21,370 bases of DNA, from positions 1 to 21,370 of the forward strand of contig JACZKN010000256.1 of the NCBI GenBank assembly GCA_014859985.1. Direction: 5' to 3'. Both the position numbers and the translations under genes were made by a program. A model generated the notes under the pieces. The model had not been told where the DNA came from. It did no database searches and worked only from the letters and a program-made list of their open reading frames with translations. This document shows positions 8,757-15,519 of the stretch, piece after piece (position 1 is the stretch's first letter; each line of letters starts with the position of its first letter). This DNA is from Candidatus Krumholzibacteriia bacterium (lineage in GTDB: Bacteria > Krumholzibacteriota > Krumholzibacteriia > LZORAL124-64-63).

Positions 8757-9316
8757 TGGCCGCCAACCGCGACGCCGGCCGGGTCTACGGCCTGCTTACC
8801 GAGTTCGAGAGCCCGTCGGCCCTGGTGGCCGCGGTCAGGCAGGTGCGCGACGCCGGCTTCCGGCACTGGGACGTGCACACGCCGTTCCCCATCCACGGCA
8901 TGGACGAGGCGATGGGCATCCGCGGCACCCGGCTGCCGTTCCTGATCCTGGGCGGGGGCATCACCGGCCTGGGGCTGGCCACGCTCATGCAGTGGTGGAT
9001 GAACGCCGTCGACTACCCGTTCGCGATCTCGGGCAAGCCCCTGTTCGGCCTGCCGGCCAACATCCCCGTCATGTTCGAGCTGACGGTGCTGTTCAGCGCG
9101 TTCGCGGCCTTCTTCGGCATGTGGGGCCTCAACGGCATGCCGAAGCTGTACCACCCGCTGTTCACCAGCCGCCGCTTCCGGCGGGCGACGCAGGACCGCT
9201 TCTTCATCGTGATCGAGGCGCGGGACCCGCAGTTCGACGCGGGGCGGACGCGGGAGTTCCTGGCCTCCCTGGGCGGCAGCGTCGTCGAGGCCGTAGGCGA
9301 AAGCGCGGAGGACTGA
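8756..9316 (+). CDS. actD: ACIII subunit ActD (DUF3341 membrane protein)
   Basis: This 186-residue protein opens with VYGLLTEFESPSALVAAV, a compact soluble domain, followed by WDVHTPFPIHGMD, a motif typical of DUF3341/ActD. Two membrane helices follow (about 61-83 and 103-125), then a short C-terminal cytoplasmic tail. ActD carries no cofactor and is a structural subunit of ACIII. The start overlaps the actC stop by one base and has the strong ribosome site AGGAGGT upstream. actE begins three bases after its stop. Assignment is firm from both sequence and position. Confidence 0.9.
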   Translation: MAANRDAGRVYGLLTEFESPSALVAAVRQVRDAGFRHWDVHTPFPIHGMDEAMGIRGTRLPFLILGGGITGLGLATLMQWWMNAVDYPFAISGKPLFGLPANIPVMFELTVLFSAFAAFFGMWGLNGMPKLYHPLFTSRRFRRATQDRFFIVIEARDPQFDAGRTREFLASLGGSVVEAVGESAED

Positions 9317-9319
9317 GCG

Positions 9320-9967
9320 ATGCCCCGTTGGATCCTGTACCTGCTGCTGGTGGTGACGGCCCTGACGCTCATCCCCATCGGCCTGATCTACCGCTCGAGC
9401 CGTTCGGCGAAGGACCGGCCCCGCGTCCAGGTCGTCTACGACATGGACCAGCAGTCCTACTACAAGCCGCAGTCGGAGAACCCGTTCTTCGCCGACGGCC
9501 AGAGCATGCGGCAGCACCCGGCGGGCACGGTGGCGCGGGGGCGGCTGCAGGGGGACGAGGCCTTCTGGCACGGCACCGCCGGCGCCGACACGGTCTTCGT
9601 GGAGGCCTTCCCCCTGGAGTTGACCCGCGAGCTGGTGCTGCGGGGGCGCGACCGCTACGCCATCCACTGCGCGCCCTGCCACGGCCCCGCCGGCAACGGC
9701 GACGGCCTGGTGCACCGCCGGGCCCAGGCCCTGGCCGAGGGGACCTGGACGCCGCCCACGGACCTGACCACGGCGGCCATCGCCGAGCGGCCCGTCGGCC
9801 ACGTCTACAACACCATCGCCAACGGGATCCGCAGCATGCCGGCCTACGGGCCGCAGATCGAGCCCCTGGACCGCTGGGCCATCGCGGCCTGGGTGCGGGT
9901 GCTGCAGACGGCCCGCAACGCGACCATCGACGACGTCCCCGCGGACGTCCGGGCGACGCTGGAGTAG
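9320..9967 (+). CDS. actE: ACIII subunit ActE, membrane-anchored monoheme cytochrome c
   Basis: A 215-residue protein with an N-terminal hydrophobic helix (about 4-24) and a single CAPCH heme site at 117-121. IRSMPAYG supplies the likely axial methionine, M173. This is the pattern of ActE, the monoheme cytochrome of ACIII that can hand electrons to an oxidase or soluble cytochrome. No lipobox cysteine is visible, so the helix is probably an uncleaved anchor, unlike ActE proteins that are lipoproteins. GGAGG in the end of actD serves as ribosome site. A perfect hairpin lies in the 58-base gap before actF. Confidence 0.9.
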   Translation: MPRWILYLLLVVTALTLIPIGLIYRSSRSAKDRPRVQVVYDMDQQSYYKPQSENPFFADGQSMRQHPAGTVARGRLQGDEAFWHGTAGADTVFVEAFPLELTRELVLRGRDRYAIHCAPCHGPAGNGDGLVHRRAQALAEGTWTPPTDLTTAAIAERPVGHVYNTIANGIRSMPAYGPQIEPLDRWAIAAWVRVLQTARNATIDDVPADVRATLE

Positions 9968-9986
9968 CGCGCCCCCGGGACACGGC

Positions 9987-10006
9987 GCCGGCCCCGGCGG
10001 GCCGGC
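9987..10006 (+). other. Intercistronic hairpin between actE and actF
   Basis: GCCGGCCC (9987-9994) pairs perfectly with GGGCCGGC (9999-10006) around CGGC. There is no T-run, so it is more likely an RNA stability or processing element than a terminator, and chance in GC-rich DNA is possible. Confidence 0.3.
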
Positions 10007-10025
10007 CGAGCACGGAGAGTGGGCT

Positions 10026-11234
10026 TTGGCTCAACACCACGTTCCCAGCCTGTCGGACACGAAGACGACCCTCGACGGCCTGGGCGGACGGGTCTTCGCG
10101 GTCAGCGCCGCGGTCGGCGTGCTCGGCCTGGCGGCCACCCTGGTCCTGGGCCTGGCCGAGGGCGACGGCCTGCGCCGCTTCGGCTACTCGTACCTGGTGA
10201 ACTACGCCTTCTTCCTGTCCATCAGCCTGGGGGCGCTGTTCTTCGTGCCCATCCAGTACGTGACCAAAGCCAGCTGGAGCATCGTCGTGCGCCGGCTGGC
10301 CGAGGTCATGGCCGCCGCCCTGCCGGTGATGGCCGTGCTGGCTGTCCCGGTGATCCTGCTGGCGTCGCAGGTCTACGGCTGGGCCGAGCCCGCGGCCCGC
10401 AGCGACCCGCTGCTGGCCCACAAGGCGGCCTACCTGAGCCCCCTGTGGTTCACGGTGCGCTGGGTGATCTACTTCGCGCTGTGGACCTGGCTGGCGGTCA
10501 CCTTCTGGCGCCGGTCGGTGGCCCAGGACACGAGCGGCGACCTCGGCATCACCCGGAAGCTCGAGAACCTCAGCGGCTTCGCCCTGCTGGTCTACGCCCT
10601 GACGGTGGCCGCGGCGGCCTTCGACCTGCTGATGAGCGTGGACTTCGTGTGGTTCAGCACCATGTTCGGCGTCTACTACTTCGCCGGCGGCCTGGTCGCC
10701 TTCTACGCGGTGCTGACCCTGGTGACCATGGGCCTGCAGAACACCGGGCGGCTGACCCGCATCGTCAGCGCCGAGCATTTCCACGACTACGGCAAGCTGA
10801 TGTTCGCGTTCACGTTCTTCTGGGGCTACATCGCCTTCAGCCAGTACATGCTGTACTGGTACGCGAACATCCCCGAGGAGACCTACTGGTACCTCGCGCG
10901 CAGCCGCGAGGGCTGGGGCAAGCTGGGGCTGGTGATCCTGTTCGCAGCCTTCGTGCTGCCGTTCGCGGGGCTGATCTCCCGCTACGCCAAGCGCAACCGG
11001 CCCATGCTGGCCTTCTGGGCCGGCTGGCTCGTCGCCGCCCAGTGGCTGAACCTGTACTGGGTGGTCATGCCCGATTTCAGCGCGCGGTTCGTGTTCGGCG
11101 CCATGGACGTGACCGCGTTCCTGGGCGTCGGGGGCGTCTGGCTGGCCACGGTCACGCGGCTGGCCATGGGCGCCTCGCTGGTACCGGTGCGGGACCCGCG
11201 CCTGGGCGATTCGCTGCGCTTCGAGAACGCCTAG
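10026..11234 (+). CDS. actF: ACIII subunit ActF, NrfD-like membrane protein
   Basis: This 402-residue polytopic protein has about ten hydrophobic segments and matches ActF, the second NrfD-like subunit of ACIII. Recognisable stretches are YLVNYAFFLSISLGALFF (near 58-75), LLMSVDFVWFSTMFGVYYF (near 202-220) and FTFFWGYIAFSQYMLYWYAN (near 262-281). In ACIII structures ActF pairs with ActC; it is proposed to contribute to proton translocation and does not hold the main quinol site. The start is TTG at 10026 with GGAGAG upstream. The gene ends 27 bases before the small membrane gene. No anomalies are seen. Confidence 0.92.
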   Translation: MAQHHVPSLSDTKTTLDGLGGRVFAVSAAVGVLGLAATLVLGLAEGDGLRRFGYSYLVNYAFFLSISLGALFFVPIQYVTKASWSIVVRRLAEVMAAALPVMAVLAVPVILLASQVYGWAEPAARSDPLLAHKAAYLSPLWFTVRWVIYFALWTWLAVTFWRRSVAQDTSGDLGITRKLENLSGFALLVYALTVAAAAFDLLMSVDFVWFSTMFGVYYFAGGLVAFYAVLTLVTMGLQNTGRLTRIVSAEHFHDYGKLMFAFTFFWGYIAFSQYMLYWYANIPEETYWYLARSREGWGKLGLVILFAAFVLPFAGLISRYAKRNRPMLAFWAGWLVAAQWLNLYWVVMPDFSARFVFGAMDVTAFLGVGGVWLATVTRLAMGASLVPVRDPRLGDSLRFENA

Positions 11235-11261
11235 CCGACCGAACGAGACGGGAGAGGACAC

Positions 11262-11564
11262 ATGGCTGCGGCCGAGAAGAAGTCCGGATTCAACACCTTC
11301 GCGGTGGCCGCGAGCGCCCTGGCGGCGCTGGCCCTGGTCTGGGTGCTCGCCCTGTTCCTGCAGGGGGGCTTCCGGGCCGCACGGGCAATCGAGTACGAGC
11401 GGAAGGTCCTCGCGCCCGTGGACTACGAGCTGCTGATCTACCGGGAGGGGCAGCAGGCGCGTCTGGCCGAGGGCTACCGCTGGATCGACAGGGAAGTGGG
11501 CGTGGTGGGCGTGCCCATCGAGCGGGCGATCGAGCTGGTCGTCGAGCGGGGCGGCGGCCGCTGA
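11262..11564 (+). CDS. Small one-helix membrane protein of the ACIII-oxidase locus
   Basis: A 100-residue protein with one strong hydrophobic helix (about 12-35) and a soluble tail containing GYRWIDREVGVVGVPIERAI near residues 71-90. Small proteins with a similar tail (a W/VD...G.V.IPI.RA pattern) recur beside ACIII and caa3 oxidase genes as I recall them, so it may be an accessory or structural subunit; equivalence to ActG of other ACIII complexes is possible but unproven. It sits between actF and the subunit II-like gene with short gaps of 27 and 25 bases, so it is part of the operon. The ATG at 11262 has GGGAGAGG upstream. No cofactor motif is present. Confidence 0.7.
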   Translation: MAAAEKKSGFNTFAVAASALAALALVWVLALFLQGGFRAARAIEYERKVLAPVDYELLIYREGQQARLAEGYRWIDREVGVVGVPIERAIELVVERGGGR

Positions 11565-11589
11565 GCCGGCCGCGCGGACAGGAGACGCC

Positions 11590-12698
11590 GTGACGGGCAT
11601 CGCAAACGCAGTGGACCACCTGGCGAGGAGTTCTTCCGTGGACGTAGGCAGTCTGAGCGCAGGCCTTTCGGTATCCGCCCTGTTCCCGGGTGCGGTCCCC
11701 GCGGCGGCGGTCCGTGCCGGAGGCTGGCTGCCCGGGGCCGCCGGCGCCGGCACGGCGGCCGTGGACCAGCCGCTGACGGGGCTGGTCCTGGCCGGTGCGC
11801 TGGCCGTCGTGCTGGTGACGGGCCTGGCGCTCCTGTGGGTGCTGAGGTTCCGCCGTCTCGTCCCGCCGGCCGGCCCAACCCCGCCCTGCTGGGGGCCTGG
11901 ACCCTGGCCGCGGCCGCCCTGGCGGGCTGGGCCTTCGTCGCCGGTTTCGGCGGCTTCCTGGACCAGGCGGTGGCGCCCTTCGGCACCTACGACATCGCCG
12001 TGACGGCCCGGCAGTGGTCCTGGTCCTTCACCTATCCCAACGGCTGGACGGCCGACACCCTGCACGTGCCGCTGGACCGCCCGGTCAGGTTGACCCTCGC
12101 CAGCGAGGACGTGATGCACGGCCTCTCGGTGCCGGCGCTGCGCCTGAGCGAGGCCATCGTGCCCGGCCGCGCGGGCGAGGCCTGGTTCGAGGCCGACGTC
12201 GCCGACACCTTCGAGCTGCGCAGCGACATCTACAGCGGCGACGGCTACAGCGGCATGCGCACGGCGCTCATCGCCGAGAGCCCGGCGGCGTTCGACGCCT
12301 GGCTGACCCGGGTCAGCGACATCTTCTCCGGCCGCACCGACGTCGAGGTGGGCGAGCTGCTCTACAACCGCAAGGGCTGCGTGGCCTGCCACAGCCTGGA
12401 CGGCACGAAGCGCGTCGGCCCCTCGTTCCTGGACGCCTACGGCCACGAGGTCGAGACCCGCGACGGCGGGCGCGTCCTGGCGGACGACGCCTACATCCGG
12501 GAGTCGATCCTCGAGCCCAACGCCGTGATCGTCGCCGGCTACGAGCCCGTGATGACCCCCTACGCGGGCCAGATCACCGACCGCGAGATCGCGGCCGTCA
12601 CCGCCTGGCTGAAGACCCTGTCCGGCCACGGCGGCGCCGAGGCCGCGGCGGTCCCCGACACCACCGGCGCCGATGCCGGGCAGAAGGAGACGGAATGA
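11590..12698 (+). CDS. CuA-less oxidase subunit II-like protein with cytochrome c domain, interrupted by a frameshift
   Basis: Two frames join to one subunit II-like protein of about 369 residues. The first (GTG at 11590, AGGAG upstream; GTG at 11638 is an alternative) gives membrane helix 1 ending LLWVLRFRRL. The second starts near 11871 with RPNPALLGAW, helix 2 and the cupredoxin domain. One missing base between about 11845 and 11885 explains the switch; no standard slippery site is seen. In the CuA loop the expected C-x3-C-x3-H-x2-M reads S-x3-S-x3-Y-x2-M (codons at 12222, 12234, 12246, 12255); only the first His (12117, VMHG) and the Met remain, so CuA cannot form. A C-terminal cytochrome c domain has CVACH and a probable Met ligand in YEPVMTPY. 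It overlaps the next gene by four bases. It resembles caa3-type CoxB in layout only. Confidence 0.8.
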
Positions 12699-14269
12699 GC
12701 GGCGGCAGCGGCGCCCCGGACGCGGGCTACCTGGGCGGAAGCGCGGCTCCCGGCGGCTGGCTGGGCACCCGCGACCACAAGCGGATCGCGGTCCTGTTCC
12801 TGGGCTGGAGCCTGGGCGTGTTCCTGCTCGGCATCGTCTACGCCGTGATCATGAAGCTGCGGGCCCAGAGCGGCATCATCGACACCCACACCTACCACCA
12901 GATGCTGACCCAGCACGGCGTGCTGATGGTGTTCCTGTACGTGGTGCCGGCCATCCCCTCGATCCTGGGCCACTTCGTGCTGCCGCTGCAGCTGGGCGCG
13001 GCGAACATGGCCATGCCCGGGTTCTCCCTGTGGAGCTTCCGCTTCTACGCCCTGGGCACCCTGTGCTTCCTGGTGTCGCTCTTCTTCGGGCCCACCGCCG
13101 CGGGCTGGACCTTCCTGACCCCCTTCGCGCTGACCGGGGAAGGTGCCTTCATGCTGATGGCGGCAGGCCTCTGCCTGGCGGCCCTGGGCTGGCTGGTGAC
13201 GGGCCTGAACATCATCGTGACCGTGCATACCCGGCGCGACTCCGGGGTCGGCTTCTTCGCCATGCCGCTGTTCTCCTGGGGCATCTACCTGGCGGGCTAC
13301 CTGCTGGCGGCGGTGGGTTCGCTGTTCGCGATCATCATCGTCTACCTGGCGCTCTCGCGGGCCTACGCCGGCGGGATCTTCGGGCCGCAGAGCGACCCGC
13401 TGCTGTGGCAGCACTACTTCTGGTTCGTCACCACGCCCGCCGCCTACTTCGCCCTGCTGCCGGCGGTCGGCGTGATCGGGGACATGGTCGCGGGCATCGC
13501 GCGCAAGGGCTTCACCGGCTACCGGGTCACCGTCGGGGCGATGATCGCCCTGCTGGGCCTGAGCTTCACCACCTGGGGCCTGCGCATGCTGGGCACCGGG
13601 CTGAGCGAGGACCTCGGCGTGGTCTTCGCCGTCCTGAACCTGGCCACCGCGGTGCCCGTGGCGCTGATCGCCTACTGCTGGCTCGCCACCCTGCACCGGG
13701 GCGCGGTGCTGTGCGGGGCGCCCACCACCTTCGTGGTCGCCTTCCTGCTGCAGGCGGGCATCGGCGTGGCGATGGGGCTGTGCCTGGGATCCCTGGCGGC
13801 GGGCCGCTACCTGGCCAACACCCTGTTCGTGACCGCCCAGTCCCACTACCTGATGATGGGCGGGGTGATGACCGCCCTGCTGGCGGGCCTGCACTGGTGG
13901 TGGCCCAAGCTGACCGGACGCATGTACCGGCAGGGTCTGGGCCGCTTCGCCGCGGGCCTGTACCTGGTGGGCCTGAACCTGGCGTTCGTCCCGCAGATCC
14001 TGCAGGGCCTGGCGGGCGTGCCCCGTGGCGTGTACACGCTGCCGGCGGAGCTGGCGGGCAGCGAGCTGGTCTCGCTGACCGGCGTGTGGATCATGATCAC
14101 CGGCCTGGTGCTGGTGGCCTCGAACCTCTTCGGCTCGCTGTTCGACGGGCCGGCCGCCCCGGCCAACCCCTGGGGCGCCGCGACCCTGGAGTGGCAGGCC
14201 GAGTCGCCCCCGCCGGCGGGGAACTTCGCCGCGCCGCCGCGGGCCGCGGCCGACCCATACGTCGGATAA
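12695..14269 (+). CDS. Degenerate heme-copper oxidase subunit I homologue with low-spin heme ligands only
   Basis: A 524-residue, twelve-helix protein aligned by eye to CoxA from TRDHKRI near the start to NPWGAATLEW near the end. It keeps both low-spin heme histidines: H74 in TQHG and H384 in QSHY. The binuclear site is lost. The usual GHPEVY reads TTPAAY (T247 replaces a CuB His; Y251 kept), WAHHM reads WGLRM (L296, R297 replace two CuB His), and VAHFHY reads TAQSHY (Q382 replaces the high-spin heme His). Proton-channel residues are also absent: PTGIK reads PVALI, GAPDMAFP reads GAANMAMP, and the Glu of HPEVY is Ala. Oxygen reduction is therefore not expected. The open frame is full length and starts at ATG 12695 with AAGGAG upstream. 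Role unknown; it may serve as a one-heme membrane partner of ACIII. Confidence 0.88.
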   Translation: MSGGSGAPDAGYLGGSAAPGGWLGTRDHKRIAVLFLGWSLGVFLLGIVYAVIMKLRAQSGIIDTHTYHQMLTQHGVLMVFLYVVPAIPSILGHFVLPLQLGAANMAMPGFSLWSFRFYALGTLCFLVSLFFGPTAAGWTFLTPFALTGEGAFMLMAAGLCLAALGWLVTGLNIIVTVHTRRDSGVGFFAMPLFSWGIYLAGYLLAAVGSLFAIIIVYLALSRAYAGGIFGPQSDPLLWQHYFWFVTTPAAYFALLPAVGVIGDMVAGIARKGFTGYRVTVGAMIALLGLSFTTWGLRMLGTGLSEDLGVVFAVLNLATAVPVALIAYCWLATLHRGAVLCGAPTTFVVAFLLQAGIGVAMGLCLGSLAAGRYLANTLFVTAQSHYLMMGGVMTALLAGLHWWWPKLTGRMYRQGLGRFAAGLYLVGLNLAFVPQILQGLAGVPRGVYTLPAELAGSELVSLTGVWIMITGLVLVASNLFGSLFDGPAAPANPWGAATLEWQAESPPPAGNFAAPPRAAADPYVG

Positions 14270-14292
14270 GCTGAATCAGGACAAATATTTGC

Positions 14293-14321
14293 GAGCGGCC
14301 GCCCCGAGGCGGCCGCTCTTT
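14293..14321 (+). terminator. Intrinsic terminator of the ACIII operon
   Basis: GAGCGGCCGCC (14293-14303) pairs perfectly with GGCGGCCGCTC (14308-14318) around CCGA, followed by TTTCGT. It lies 24 bases after the last operon stop codon, as expected for a rho-independent terminator in GC-rich DNA. Confidence 0.8.
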
Positions 14322-14413
14322 CGTGCTCCCGCCCGCAGAGATTTCTTTCAAAACCGACGACTGCGGTACTCTTTAAGGTAGCGCCGGGAAGGCGCAACGA
14401 AGGAGCCCGCACC

Positions 14414-15118
14414 GTGCCGACACCCGACCTGCTCACCCTCGCGCCGGGGATCCACGCGGACCTGCAGCGCATCGTCGACCTCATGGCCCGCCTGGCGGAG
14501 GTGCCGGTGGGCCTGATCAACTGCCGCGACGGCGACCACCTGGAGGTCGGCGTGGCCGGCGGCGACGGCAACCCGCCGCGGCCGGGAACCCGCCTGCCCC
14601 TGGCGGCCCCCGGCGTCTTCTGCGAGACGGTGATCCGCACCGGCGAAAGCCTGCTGGTGCCCAACGCCTTGCGCGACGGTCCGTGGCGCGACGACCCGTC
14701 CTTCGTGCCGCAGATGGTCTCCTACCTGGGCTATCCCGTCCGCGACCCCGACGGCAACGTGCTGGGCACCATCTGCGTCATGGACCGCCGGGAGCGGCAC
14801 CTGACCCCGCCCCAGGTGGAGTTGGTGGAGCAGATGCGCAACCTGGTCGAGCGGCACCTGGCCCTGGCCTGGTTGAACGCCGCCCTGGGCGACCGGAACC
14901 GCGGCGTGGGGGACTACCGCCGCGAGATCACGACCCTGCGCGACCTGATCCCCATCTGCAGCGGCTGCAAGAGCGTGCGCGACGACGCCGGCTACTGGCA
15001 GGCGGTCGAGACCTGGATCGCCGACCGCTCGGGCGCCGCCTTCACCCACGGCATCTGCCCCGAATGCGTGCATCGGCTGTACCCGGAACTGGAAGACGGG
15101 GCGAGCACCGGGACCTGA
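14414..15118 (+). CDS. GAF-domain protein with C-terminal four-cysteine module
   Basis: This 234-residue soluble protein has a GAF domain over about residues 12-155, including FCETVI, LGYPVRDPDGNVLGTICVMD and a final helix. A short linker leads to LIPICSGCKSVRDDAGYW, and then GICPECVHRLYP. The two CxxC pairs (C182/C185, C215/C218) could bind a metal. This C-terminal segment is familiar from the ends of PAS/GAF sensor proteins, where its role is unclear. No kinase, cyclase or DNA-binding output domain is present, so it may be a stand-alone sensor acting through a partner. GTG at 14414 is chosen because AAGGAG lies nine bases upstream. No confident promoter was found between it and the ACIII terminator. 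Confidence 0.8.
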   Translation: MPTPDLLTLAPGIHADLQRIVDLMARLAEVPVGLINCRDGDHLEVGVAGGDGNPPRPGTRLPLAAPGVFCETVIRTGESLLVPNALRDGPWRDDPSFVPQMVSYLGYPVRDPDGNVLGTICVMDRRERHLTPPQVELVEQMRNLVERHLALAWLNAALGDRNRGVGDYRREITTLRDLIPICSGCKSVRDDAGYWQAVETWIADRSGAAFTHGICPECVHRLYPELEDGASTGT

Positions 15119-15142
15119 GACCGGCGGATCCCCGCAAGGCAA

Positions 15143-15172
15143 CGCCGCCCCGGTCCGGAGACCGGGGCGGCG
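15143..15172 (+). terminator. Hairpin terminator after the GAF gene
   Basis: CGCCGCCCCGGTC (15143-15155) pairs perfectly over 13 bases with GACCGGGGCGGCG (15160-15172) around CGGA. It begins 25 bases after the GAF gene stop. The T-run is missing, so termination efficiency is uncertain. Confidence 0.6.
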
Positions 15173-15459
15173 CCGCCAACAAGGCCGGCTTCGGTGGCGT
15201 TGGGTTCCCCCGACTGGGGGTTGCCCGTTCAGCCACGCGGGCCGGAAGGGCTCCCGTCAACGCCGGGACGCCACCTCCACCGAGCCGAATCTATCAGAAC
15301 CCACTGGATCACCTCCTATTCAGGCGTGTTCCGTGCGGCGAGTCCCATCTCGCCCGGTCCCCCGGGCCGCCCAGGCCCGCTCGGGGTCCGCCGCAACTGG
15401 TGCGGAACGATACGGATAATTCTAGAGGTCCCGGGTCGGGGCGGCAAGCCGAAAAACGA
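15173..15459. other. Gene-free convergent spacer with a possible structured RNA
   Basis: No supported gene lies between the GAF gene and the end of the cytochrome operon. Within it, GGTGGCGT (15193-15200) is complementary to ACGCCACC (15268-15275), and the overlapping GGCGTT (15196-15201) can instead pair with AACGCC (15259-15264). Between them is a CCCCC-GACT-GGGGG hairpin. I could not match this to a known riboswitch or RNA family. Confidence 0.35.
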
Positions 15460-15489
15460 CGGCGGGCGGGGCCGTGGCCCCGCCCGCCG
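15451..15489 (-). terminator. Intrinsic terminator of the multiheme cytochrome operon
   Basis: On the minus strand CGGCGGGCGGGGCC pairs with GGCCCCGCCCGCCG (15460-15489) and is followed by TCGTTTTTC (15451-15459). It lies about 30 bases beyond the stop of the last minus-strand gene, a standard rho-independent terminator position. Confidence 0.75.
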
Positions 15490-15519
15490 CGCCGGCCCCC
15501 GCAGGGGCGGCCGGTCCGG

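Noticed and set aside
9369..12629. Very long minus-strand open frame opposite actE to the subunit II-like gene
   Set aside because: Antisense shadow spanning several real genes; no ribosome site or recognisable domain.
11835..12698. Independent start of a separate cytochrome c protein at GTG 11835
   Set aside because: The frame lacks membrane helix 1, has no good ribosome site, and joins exactly to the upstream frame as one subunit II layout; a frameshift is simpler.
12695..14269. Annotation as a functional cytochrome c oxidase subunit I
   Set aside because: Overall similarity is clear, but every CuB and high-spin heme histidine is replaced, so the name would mislead about function.
12695..14269. 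Subunit I-like gene as a decaying pseudogene
   Set aside because: The 524-codon frame is uninterrupted, keeps all helices, the low-spin heme ligands and a coupled start; random decay would not spare these.
15191..15285. c-di-GMP (GEMM) or cobalamin riboswitch
   Set aside because: Neither the conserved GACGCAAAGCC-type core nor the B12-box is present on either strand.
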